Shown here one piece after another: positions 27,519-41,423 of a DNA stretch of 64,000 nt (position 1 is its first letter; each line of letters starts with the position of its first letter). Made by a program: the position numbers and the translations under genes. Origin of the DNA: Heterotrichella gracilis. Its lineage: Eukaryota; Sar; Xanthophyceae; Tribonematales; Xanthonemataceae. The stretch is taken from contig JAULBX010016083.1 in the NCBI GenBank assembly GCA_032358255.1, forward strand, positions 27,489-91,488, given 5' to 3'. Under the pieces are notes generated by a model that was not told the origin of the DNA, did no database searches, and saw only the letters and a program-made list of their open reading frames with translations.

Positions 27519-28508
27519 ATCGCCTGGTTTGATTAGACTGTGAATGTGCTTGCGCTTGTCTGCTTATCTAGCCCCCGAGAAGTGTGCCTATTGTGTGGCT
27601 GTGTGCATGCCGTTCCGTACTGACACTGTGGCTGTGGTCGCCAGTAGATGATCTGCGACAAGGGATGTCAAGCAGGTTGTGCAGAGTACTTGACTGTTAT
27701 GCATGGACAACGAACCGGGTTGCACGCTATCCAATAACGACGTTTGTGAGGTTGTGCCAATTGCCACTCGGACAGCGGGCAGGTGAGGATCTGGTGCATC
27801 CCCAAAGCAAAGGTGTGGGGATGACGGCTGGGGATACCAAGTAAGGGTATACCTCACTGCCCGTTTTCACCGTACTACCGCAAGGGGCGCCTAGGCGCAA
27901 GAAAAGGGCTCAATTAAGGGAACAACCATCCTTTATCTTCGCTGTGATAGGCCTAGGCTTCACAGCCTTGCAGCAGAGGACGAGCGGGTTAACTTGAGGG
28001 GCACCAGCACACTGGCAGTGCTCTTTAGGCTGACATAACCAGGACTTGACAGTACCCCCATACACGGCTTCCAGGGCTCAAAGTTTGACCACCTGAATTG
28101 CTAAGCAACACATCCCGCCTCTAACTGGTCTGCGCTGGTGCCCACAACCTTGCAGTGAGTATGCACTACTTCACCCCCTCACCCCTGGCTCCTGAAGTTT
28201 TGGCATGCAAGGGTCACTGTACGGCGGTGCATACCTCGTCCCTTCCTGTCACTTGCAGAATATGAAGTATATGCAACTGCACAGGCTAACTAATTTCGCC
28301 ACTATCTGAAGTGCCGCCCCCCGCCTCATGGGGTCCGCATGCCACATGGCTGCAGCGTGACAGGGTTGGCCACTCTTTGCAGGAGCCAAGACCCTAAGGG
28401 TCTTCTTGGTATCACCATGTCTTGTCCCTCAGGGCACCAAGGGCCAGGCAGCTGGCGGACATGAAGCGAGCCTAGGCCAGGCAGGATAAACCCTATCCAA
28501 GGGTTTTT
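27519..28508. promoter_or_regulatory. Divergent intergenic (HCF173-like / FtsJ methyltransferase)
   Basis: About 1 kb lies between two start codons on opposite strands. No frame with protein-like features is seen. A further 5' exon of the methyltransferase cannot be excluded. Confidence 0.4.
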
Positions 28509-30463
28509 ATGACGTTGCCACCTGGGCCAGTGGACGTTATCCTGCAACTCACCCACCAGACGCAATGCCCTCGCATCATCGAGTACCACTCCTCACCAGA
28601 CTACAACATCTTTCCTGCTCAAGGGTTTGGCATGGAGGTGAGCCGGCAGTGCACAGGGCAACCAGTGTGTGTCCCCCATTGTGGTCAGGGTATGTAGGGG
28701 GGCACTTCTCCCCCTGTGTGCTATCGTTGGGCTAACCCGCCAGTTGTTTGCTGGAAACAAACTTCCAAATTCAATTTAGAACTCCTAAAAGTGATTAGAT
28801 TAACTATTTTATTTTTTTTAAATTTTGCTTCCTTTTCAGTGCCAGGAGGTTGGCCCCATCAGCTCCAAGGTCGGTCCCTGCCTGGTGGTCATCAAGGGGG
28901 TGACGCTAGGCTATGACGCATTCAGGGAGTGGTTTGATCAGTCGCTGCTGCGCCGATACTGCACGCGCTTCTACTGGACATATCCCAGTCAGGAGGTTGA
29001 CACACTGGAGGTGAGTGGGGAGGAATGCCTGCAGACGTTCAGTGACCTCCGTGATCCCAACCATTGCCATGACACGGGAGTGGCAGCAATTCTGAACCCC
29101 GCTTCTCGTACCTGTGTGCAGGAGGTAGCAGATGCTGCACGCGTGGCGCTCCCTGGTGGCGCCAGCGTGCGCCTGCACTGCCACCCCCGCACACTACAGG
29201 AGCCCCTGCTGGTGGGTTGGGAACTCACACCTGAGGTTATGAATGGTGCATAGGGGGTACATTATATTCATGGCAGTGACTAGAAGGTGGCGCATACCTG
29301 GCACATGTTGGTGCTTCCAATGTGCAGCTCTTGAAGTGGCATGGCATACCAATCTGATTGACCACACATTGATATATATCCAGCTATTTAATCCCGCTCC
29401 ACTACGACATTGGTGTGTAACCATGTTCATTTGCATGGAAAGGCATGGCATTGACATGCATATTTGCGCCTGGTTTTTTAGTAACCCCCCGCCCCCGCCC
29501 CCCCTTGCAGGACCTGCTGGCGCCCACCATCTCCTTCCAACCCCAGTCTTTCAGCCATGCACTGTGCGTGGTGAGGTTGGAGGGGCGCTACCGGCACACG
29601 GTGATGCCAGGGAATATGCTGTACATGCAGGACAGGTGGGAGGGGAGGGCATCCCCGGACAGCTGTGCGCGTGCTGTGTACAAGCTGGAGGAGGCAATGC
29701 ATGTCATGGGGGCGGGTGGGGGAGCGCTGGGATGGGCCCTGGATGTAGGTGAGTGGCTGCGGAGTCAGCTTCCAACATCTATGGAGGCACTCTCACAATG
29801 TGCACACCATTCATGCATGCCACATTCCACATGCCACACTGCTGTCATGGGGTGCTCATGTGCCATCAAAGGTACATCCATCTCGGCCCGCCATGGACGT
29901 CCATTGAACATGTGCATTATCCCCCTGTTCCATTAGTACCCTCCCACCTCCCTCCAGGCGCCGCCCCCGGCAGCTGGACCGCCTTCCTGGCGGAGCGCTG
30001 TGGCCAGGTCATTGCGGTTGACCCCGCACCGCTGGACCCCGCCACCCTGCTCCTGCCCAACGTGCACCACCTGCAGGCCAAGGTGGAGGACGTCCTCCCC
30101 TCCATACACCGCCTCCTTGACGGCGCCCCCCTTGACCTGGTGGTGTCAGACATGAACCACCATCCCCGGGAAATTGTGGGGATTGTGACGCAGCTCCTGC
30201 CCCTGCTGCGCCCCGGTGGCTGGCTGGTGCTGACCATGAAGCTGTTTGGGCTGGGGCGGGACCAGAGCGCGCGGTTTGAGGAGCTCAGGCAGGCGCTGGG
30301 TGGGTGGGTGGAGGGGGCGCAGTGCGTGTGGCTCATGGCCAATACAGTCAACGAGCGCACGTTCCTGGCACAGCGCAGGGCGGGTGGTGGGGAGGGCGGA
30401 GGTGGCGTGGGCAGGCGCACCAGTGGGCCTTTTGGTGTGATGGCAAGGCCTCTGATATGGTGA
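28509..30463 (+). CDS. FtsJ/RlmM-type 2'-O-ribose RNA methyltransferase
   Basis: Five exons (28509-28637, 28840-29010, 29122-29211, 29511-29748, 29958-30463) sum to 1134 bases, giving 377 residues. The C-terminal half has the SAM-binding motif LDVGAAPGSWTAFLAERC, then VIAVDP (ribose-binding acidic residue), LVVSDMNHHP (motif IV, catalytic Asp) and WLVLTMKLFG (catalytic Lys). This is the order seen in FtsJ/RrmJ enzymes, which methylate the 2'-OH of rRNA or tRNA. The N-terminal about 190 residues are a separate domain of the kind found in RlmM, which modifies 23S rRNA; I infer an RNA-binding role. A Gly-rich tail (GGGEGGGGVGRR) follows the fold. No clear targeting peptide is visible at the chosen ATG, so the compartment is open. 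The target RNA is unknown. Confidence 0.85.
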
Positions 30464-30956
30464 ATCCGTGCGTGTTGGAGCATCGGTGGTTGCCATTGGC
30501 AAGCACTGGTGCGCTGCCATGGTGGCCTTTTCAAACACTGAGTACTAATAATAGGAACATGGCAGGATAACTAGCAGCCAAAGTTCCACCACGTTACACC
30601 CACGCCATGAATACTTTACGCCCACGTCATGCTACCAACCACAATTGAGAATATCGCTTGTGAAATGTGGTTAACAAATGAAACCGTCAGTGGCATTTGC
30701 TTCAGCAACCAATTTGATCAAATTATTTATTTGTTACCAGTGTCATTCATTGCATGATAATCATTCAGATTGCAACAGTATACTTTTATGGATGACTCAG
30801 TACCTGCCATAATGTTTGTCAATGGATTAACTGGGCTTCCAGCAGGTCCAAAGTGGCGTCAGGAGTAGCAAGCGTACAAAGTATGGCTGATCTGGCTTTT
30901 GTGGTGGAATAATAAAACATAAGTATGCTTACAATGTACGCGCTCATGCGCATTCT
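30464..30956. other. Intergenic, convergent 3' ends, AT-rich
   Basis: About 490 bases separate the methyltransferase stop and the HPPK-DHPS stop. The stretch is AT-rich, especially 30640-30800. I see nothing else in it. Confidence 0.5.
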
Positions 30957-33952
30957 TCACTCATTGCGCCCCTTTGGTGTGTGGCGCCGCACTGCCTCCG
31001 CCACCAGCACTGCATCCCGCACCGCCGTCACGTTATGCGCACGTATGATGTCCGCCCCTTGCATCACGCACAGCGCCGCAGCTGCAGCCGTAGCGTGGTC
31101 GCGCGCATCACCACCCTCGCGACCTGCACCGCCCACCATGCATACAGTCGGCCATCCGCATTATCGGCAGTGGACAACAGTCTCAACGCATAATATTCCG
31201 TGACAGGGCCAGGAAAATGGAACCAAAAGGCCATGCAATGCGGTCCACAAACATACAGGTACAGAATGTGTGCCTCAAATGCTGCCAGCATACGCTGGCC
31301 AACCCCCTCTCAAACTCCCAACCCCCACCCACCCGTGATCTTGCCAAGAAAGCCCTTCCTTGATGGGCCCAGCAGCATGGGGGCTCCCCGCAGCGCACCA
31401 GATAGTTGGCGGCGCACCAGCGGTAGCCCAGACAGCAGTTCAAGGTTACCCTCAAGGGTTTTGGAGAACCCTAATCCAGGGTCCAGCACCATCCGCCAGG
31501 TTTCAATGCCAGCCTGCACACATGGCAATGCCACATGTGAAACACCGTCGACACAAACATAGATTGCGCTGGTTGGGCCCGTAACTGCAGCACACACATA
31601 AATCTGCACCTGATCAGGAACCAGAAATATAAATGTACTCCTGCCCGTGCTCCCACCTGCATTGCTGCCTGTGCCCGCAGCTGCAGCTCCCGCCCCACTT
31701 CCACACACACGTCGCTGTAGGAGGTGTGCTCACGGGACTGCATGGTGCCGGGGTCGCCGCGCATGTGCATGCACACGTAGGGGGCGCCTAGGCGGGCCAC
31801 CTGAGGGGGCAAGGGGGGCTGGTGTCGCACCTCCTCCAAGGGGATGAAATGCTGACCACTCAATGTGATCGACAGCTACGGCAACCATGACACCAACCTC
31901 AGCAGTTCAATTGGGCCTGTGTACCAGATGCATACAGGCAGGCACATCCCAGTGGCGTGAGTCAGGTTTCACCCTCACCACCGGCAGCATGTCTGGGTCC
32001 AATGTCCCGCCTGACACGTCATTCACTATGTGCGCCCCTGCCGCCACAGCTTCAGCCGCCACCTCCCCATAGAACGTATCAATTGATAGTAGTACCCCTT
32101 GCAGGGAGGGCTTGCTGGCCAGCGCCCTGAAAATAATTATAGCGTTGGTCAGCATGCAGGTGCAATCAAAATGATCGTCTTCAGGTATAGATTTTCAATG
32201 CATGAGCAGAGGATGCACTCATATCACAAAATTTTGCCATCCACATGCCACCCATCTTTCCACAAACGTGCCTCTTGCCCCCTGCCCCGCCCACCTGATA
32301 ACCGGCACCACCCGCTGGGACTCCTCTGCCGCTGATAACCGCAGCGCCCCTGGTCGGGTGGACTGGCCTCCCACATCGATAACATGCGCCCCCTGCTCCG
32401 CCATCTGCACCGCGTGCGCCACCGCCGCCTCATGTGCCACGTATCGCCCGCCGTCACTGAAGCTGTCGGGCGTGACGTTGAGTATGCCCATCACCTGCAC
32501 GTGCTCCCGCCACCGCCACAGGCGACCGTCCAGCAGTGGGATTGCCACCGCCAGGCTGTCACTGCACTCCTGCGCATGGCCTGAGGGCAGCAACAGGTTG
32601 TCAAATGGGCTGTCCAGGATCAAGTATAGGCGCATGGATGTGCGTACTGCTCCTAGCAGGGCTGGCCGGCGTTGCCACGAGCTTGCAGCCACATGTTTGA
32701 TGTGCGAATGCTTCCTCCTTATGAATCCAACAACAATGGGCATTGGCCCCATGGTAAACGGTCCATGGAGCATCAGCACGCACCGCCCTGCTCCCTCCAT
32801 TGCCTGGCTGCCTCGCCCAGCATGCTCCACACACCACTACCGCCCTCCTCCCCCGTTGCCAGGTCGGCCAACGGCGCCTGCACAAACCCCCGCTCATGCC
32901 AGCGCGGGTGTGGCACCTGCAGGGCGGGCAGCTCCACCCGCCTGTCACCGTAGAAGATAATGTCCAGGTCGATGGGGCGGGGGCCGTTGCGCAGCCCCGA
33001 CAGGTCTCGACCCAGCTCCACCTGGAGGCCAGGGGGGGGAGTGATACGGCATATAAACAGGTGGAAAGGATGCACCTGAAAGTACATCCTTTTGACCCAA
33101 TGAGTACAGAGATATGAAATACACGAGGCACTGCATTGGAGACAGCCTAGGAATTGCATGTCGCCAAGGGTACCCGGTCCTGTCATCCGGATGCATGCTG
33201 CAGCATGGGGGCTTGATCTGCCTCACATGGGTCATTTGCCATGGTATGCATGTGGACAGGCATCAACTGGCACCGGTGGCACCGGTGTCAAAGCAACAAC
33301 TGTGCCTCGCTTGCCCCCGCCCCACCTCCACCTCCTTGAGGGTGGCCAGCAGATCCAGCGGCGGCAGGGAGGTGCGCAGCAGCAGTGCCCCATTCACAAA
33401 AGGTGGCTGGTCGGTCACATAGGCCGCTGCGCTCTCATACAGGCGGGAGGTGGCGGCTACCTCCACACCACGCGCGTGCAGCAGGGCCAGGCAGGAGCGG
33501 ATGTTGGCAACGCGGTCGCCCTGCGCCATGCCATTGGGGCATGGTCACAAGCTGTGGGGCCGTACCCAATGAAACAGCCCCCGTGGCCAAGTAATCGTGG
33601 TGTTGAGCAGGGTAGCAAGGGCCACATGTGAGGCAAAGCGCCTTGGATGCCCAATGCATTGCAAAGCCAGCAAATTTTATGCAGTGGCTCACGTGGGCTG
33701 CACGGCTTGTTGCCTCACCATGTTTGCCCCCACGGCCACTGCCACCTCCTCAGTCTGGCCGCCCCCAGCCGCACCGCACTGCAGCCTGCCCTGCACACCC
33801 CCTGCTGCACCCTGCGCCACCGCTCTACTGCAGGCCACCCACACAGCGTGTGGTGAGCTGCCGTAGCAACATATAAAGTACAAGAGTATGGAAGGGTGTG
33901 CACTTTCAGCAAAATTGCAAACTGTCTGACATTGCCTCGCCCACTGCTGCAC
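30957..33952 (-). CDS. Bifunctional HPPK-dihydropteroate synthase (folate synthesis)
   Basis: The N-terminal half is 6-hydroxymethyl-7,8-dihydropterin pyrophosphokinase (EC 2.7.6.3) and the C-terminal half dihydropteroate synthase (EC 2.5.1.15), consecutive steps to folate that plants carry as one protein, usually mitochondrial. Secure exons are 33520-33326, 33021-32784, 32580-32295, 32126-31979, 31800-31657, 31513-31333 and 31123-30957, all in phase. The first exon ends at 33719 ([11 protein letters not shown]) and joins directly to [12 protein letters not shown] signatures are [10 protein letters not shown] and [17 protein letters not shown] signatures are [63 protein letters not shown] and RAHNV. 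The 5' end is uncertain: an in-frame ATG at 33952 gives a leader that does not look like a mitochondrial presequence, so another 5' exon is likely. The C-terminus ends shortly after [14 protein letters not shown], as expected. Confidence 0.9.
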
Positions 33953-35432
33953 TTGCTTACCTGAATGGTGGCCACACCAGCCCAGCCCTGCCTAGTACAC
34001 GAAGCATCCCACGCCTTCCCCCCCTTCCCCCCCTCCCCCCCTCCTCTCCCCTGGCAGAGCTATTCAAAAAACAAATGCATGCACCCTACACTTGCAACAT
34101 CTCTGAATATTTAATGTTGCGTTGGAAGGTATCACTCACACATTCGTCACCGCATTGGTGAAATGCATGCAAATGCTATGGACACAATGTAGCCTAGTGC
34201 CGTTGTACTATCGATAGCCGACACAACCCTGAAAAGCACAACTCACAGGCCAAATACTCGCTAGCACAATTAGCTGATGTCAACAGTTTGGGCGACGTGC
34301 GCGCTTGCGAGCGCTGGTTATGCATGCGCTTGGCAACCCCCTTTTTTCGGTGCCCTATCATACTCTCCCGCGTGTCCGGACTCCGGGTGACCTTTCTCCG
34401 ACACACATTCGCTCCCTGCCTCGCGAGGTATATATTCAGGCTCTCTTTCTTCCAGGGTTTAGTGCTAGCCTGGCCTGCGCATAATCGGTGCCAAGTGGTT
34501 AGCTTGACGCATGCACTGTGGCATCATTTGGCATGTGGCTTCGGCTACTGTGTGTCCCTCTCCAGTCAACGCTACCCATACTGGCTAGCTTTTCTGAAAG
34601 CCGGCAATTATTATGGGCACTTGTAGCAAGCTACTCGCCCCTTACTTGGGTACCAACACGCAAATGTCACCCACTGACCTGACACGTCAGGGGCCCATGG
34701 CGGGTCTGGCAGTACTGGGTGTGGGCACAGGGACTGTGGCAGGGCTGTGCTGCATATGCATGCCAGGCTGTGTGCTATGTCAGGCTATCTCTCGCTACCA
34801 GCCACTATTGAGGGCAGTGGCAGCCCTACCACCTCATGTGACAGCCCAGTGAGGCTGTGGTCAGTGTGGAGTATCCTTGTCGCGCAACTGGGGTTGTCGT
34901 CTGCCAGCCTAGGACCAGGTACGGGAGTCTTGACAGCAGTGCCAAAGCTGGGACACTGTTGACAACATCCCCGAGGGTAGAGTATGCAACCACCACCTTA
35001 ATATAATGCACATAGCTACATGCTTGCAGCACAGACGGCAGTGCGAGCGTTGGTGAATGACTTTAATCAGAAAATTCATTTCTGAACACCCTTCGACTGC
35101 GTATACAGTGCGGGTTAGTCTGTATGTTTCCGACACATGGCTGCGCCAGATATGATTCAGCAAGTTATGTATGGGTGCGAGGTTACAGCCTGGTTTGCAA
35201 GTTCAAGTACGGGTGTGTGCAGGGATGGCTGTCACTTCAACCAACCCTGAACTTCTTTTGCAGCATAAAAACATCAAAATTGCCCTTCAGAAGTTGCCAA
35301 AGCCCTCCAGCACCTTGTTTTGCCTACAGAGTACAGCAAGGGTATTAAGAGGTGCAATGCAGACAGTGCCAAGCTGCGTATACACTGCGATGGCCATGCA
35401 CAGCAGTTCAGTGCATGCAACCCTGCAATCAC
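33953..35432. other. Gene-free stretch between HPPK-DHPS and uL29 (both minus)
   Basis: It should contain the HPPK-DHPS promoter and possibly its missing first exon. A pyrimidine-rich run lies near 34010-34050. No supportable coding exon is seen. Confidence 0.4.
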
Positions 35433-35932
35433 TTACTTCTCCAATTGCCTTGACTCTTTCCGTGAAACGCCCTGGGCAATCGCCCTCTCGCGCTTGATGG
35501 TCAATAGCTGGGCCACCTGCACACACGGGGACAGGGCTCACCCACTGACTCACATACTGACTCGCCCCAAAGCATACCCGAATGGTGTCGCCTGGCCAGT
35601 GGACCCACCCACTTGGGCTGCTTGAAAGCACCAGCTTATGGGAGTGCAGCCTCCAGTCAAACAGCACACACCTTCCGCTGGTTCCATCCATAGTCGCTCG
35701 ACTTGATCTCCTGCCGCGTGCGCTGCTTGATGCGCAATTGGAACAGTTCGCTCTTGCAGTTTGACACCTCCTTGTCAATCTCCTCGTCTGTCAAGCTCCT
35801 GAGGTCAGCTGCCTTGCTTGGCTTTGCCATGGCTACCACCTGCATGGCCCTTGCTGGCCTCACCTGCAGGGAACTGGGCTGAAACGCTGCCACCCGTCCC
35901 CTGAAGGCTGACGTCATGCTGCTGGCTTGCAT
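35433..35932 (-). CDS. rpl29: Plastid ribosomal protein uL29 (L29), nuclear-encoded precursor
   Basis: Two exons, 35932-35672 and 35516-35433, sum to 345 bases (114 residues). The first about 45 residues (MQASSMTSAFRGRVAAFQ onward, ending near VVAMAKPSKAA) are Ser/Ala/Arg-rich with no acidic residue, as in a chloroplast transit peptide. The mature part is the L29 helical hairpin: DLRSLTDEEIDKEV, SELFQLRIKQRTRQEI and VAQLLTIKRERAIAQG. L29 sits by the exit tunnel of the large subunit. An upstream in-frame ATG would add a leader, but the ATG chosen here already gives a typical precursor. Confidence 0.9.
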
Positions 35933-36962
35933 GGTTGCACTCTCTGTAGGAATGAAACACATCACCTGAGCGGGTTGGTGCAGGTATGTACAGCCAGGTT
36001 GGACCCACAACGTATATTGCGGGCTAGGACTTCACACCCAGAGAGATTCAAGCATGGTGGCTGGTGATAGGGTGCCCTTTAATTGCGCCGCACGCAATTA
36101 AGAGACAGAAAATGAAGAAGGAAACAACGCAAAAAACCGTAGTACACGTGAATGGGTTGGCTGCTGTATTGCTTGCTGCCAAGAACGCACACCATGCAAC
36201 TAGACTTGGTCCATTCCAACTCATGACAGTTGTAGAGACTACACCTGCCCACACCAGCCACTAAATGAACAGCAAGCGCAGACCACAGAGCGGAGCTAGT
36301 CCACAGAGGTTACTGCGTCCATTGCTTTACTAAACCAGCCACATCCTGACGAACGTTCCGTCCGAAAAGCGTACAGACCAAAACGCATGGTGGGTGGACC
36401 AATATTTGGTGGGTGCATGGAGTAAGGTGCGACAAGGTGACTGGGAGCGGGGAATCAAAGAGGTTGCAAGCCACATACTTGAACACAACCAAAAACAGCA
36501 CCTTGAGCTCAGGTGCAGCACTTTGGGCAAGGAATTGACACTCTGGCTGGCCCCAGGAGGATGCAGCGAGGGTTCACTCACCAGTAGCAGTGTTTCGTCA
36601 GTTCCACAGCCAGCACCTGCCAGCACCTTGCAATGGGGGAAGTGCAACTCGGTTTCCTTCAACTGCAGGGTACCAGAATTGAAGTACTTGTTAGACTTTC
36701 ACACGAACCCATTTGTGGTGCCGAGACGCCACTCGATAGCGGCGGCAAAAGCAGACGGCCGGTGTCGGTGGCCGGTGGCTCGATTGATGCGTCCAATTGT
36801 GGTAACGTAAACTGTTGCCAACGCGCTCGTAACCAGCGCAAAACGGTTCAACCTCAACAAGTGGGCGATCGGTATAAAGCTGTCCGGACGCTGTCCTTCG
36901 CTTACATCCTCTGTCTAGGGCAGTGCTGCTGTGTGGGAGTGCATCTGGGTGTTGACATCACC
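35933..36962. promoter_or_regulatory. Divergent intergenic (uL29 / aldo-keto reductase)
   Basis: About 1 kb between opposite start codons must include both promoters and 5' UTRs. I see no coding exon or repeat in it. Confidence 0.4.
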
Positions 36963-39926
<2,964 letters not shown>

Positions 39927-41423
39927 GAAACCGCCTGTCTGCCAGTCAGGGAAAATTTTGGGGGAAGTTGTATGCTGCTTGGCATGCAGGAGTTGCTGCT
40001 GGTGGGACAGCAATGTCGAGTTCTCTGGATGACTGCAGTATTTGCTTGCATCATGGTGGGATGCGTCAACAACCTTGATCAACCATGATGAGCAGTACTA
40101 GATACAATGTACATTTTGGAACGAGTACACTCAGACAAAATCAATCAATTGCATCTCATGATTGAAGGGAACTCCTGTATGTATGCGTTTCCATTTACCG
40201 TGATGTCCAGAGTTTGGAACATCGCATGCTGATGCAGCAGCATCTTGCTGGCATTGGTTTAGTTGAAAAGCTGCCACATACTGTGGGTTCAATCAGCTGA
40301 AGCGCTGACGATAAGAAATTTAGAAAACCTGATTGACATCAATGCCCCCCCAATGCGCACACAATTATTTTTGTTATTGTCAGGAATATAAGTTGTTTCG
40401 GCAGAATTGGTGCAGCCCGCAGCATGTCCATACCATAACGGCACAAAGTTGAATTGCATTTGTATTGTCTGTGACTCGTCGGATGTAACAACAGCAACTT
40501 TATAAGTTCCTCACCTGGTTCCCTGAAGCCTTCCTGAGGTGAAAAGGAATGTTTCAATTTGAAACTGAATCAAACATTATGATGGTAGCTTTTCTAATCA
40601 GTTTCCTGTGAATGCCTCCTAGAGGATATCCTGCTGAGGGCGTCCACCTCCGAGGTTTGAAGCTTGCAACAATGCAGCTGCTGCAGTTGTGGCCGTCATA
40701 GACTGGTTTCTGATCATGATGCATGCCAGGCTGCATTTTGAGAGAAAGAAAAGGGACGCACAAAGGCGGAGTTAAGGGCCCACTGGCTCGCACCAGGACA
40801 CTGCCTTCTGTGGAATGTCCAACATGAATTATACAATTATACTTCTCTCAGAGTAGGAAGGATGGAAAGGGAACGCGAAAAGGAACGATACCATCACATG
40901 GCCTGAATGGCGGCGAATTGCAATTGCAATTGCATGCACTGCGCAGTGCATGCATACGTAGGCTGACTCAGATAATGATTTAACTGAATGCCATTTGATA
41001 TTAATATTGCCATAAAGTCAATAATGCTGAGCCTGAGGCATACATGCCAATGCCCAACTCCATCCTAGATGCATAGGTGGTGCTGCTGATGCGCATGAAG
41101 ACTGCTCTGCTCTTTGATTATAAAACACGCAACGTGAACCAGTTACCATGTAATTTACCCACTGGAAATTAACAAACAAAATCAACAAATCGTCCAACTG
41201 GAACGTAAATAATGCTGTATGGTCCACACTGGTCCAAGTTGCTGCCCAGAATGCCAACGACTCACATTCAAACGTTCCACGATTGGACCTGCCAATCAAA
41301 GGTAGGTACAACGTGCATACTGCACCGGCTTCCCTCCGTGGCAAAGCACACGGCTTTGCTATTACTCCATCATGTCTGTCAACACTGTGTCCTTCTCTTA
41401 CTCCCTGCTATCCATGCCTAGGC
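39927..41423. other. Intergenic, convergent 3' ends
   Basis: This is a gene-free 1.5 kb stretch that includes the palindrome at 40931-40954. No coding exon can be supported. Confidence 0.5.
40931..40954. repeat. Perfect 24-bp palindrome
   Basis: TGCATGCACTGC is followed directly by GCAGTGCATGCA. It is immediately preceded by alternating AATTGC units (from 40915). Confidence 0.9.
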
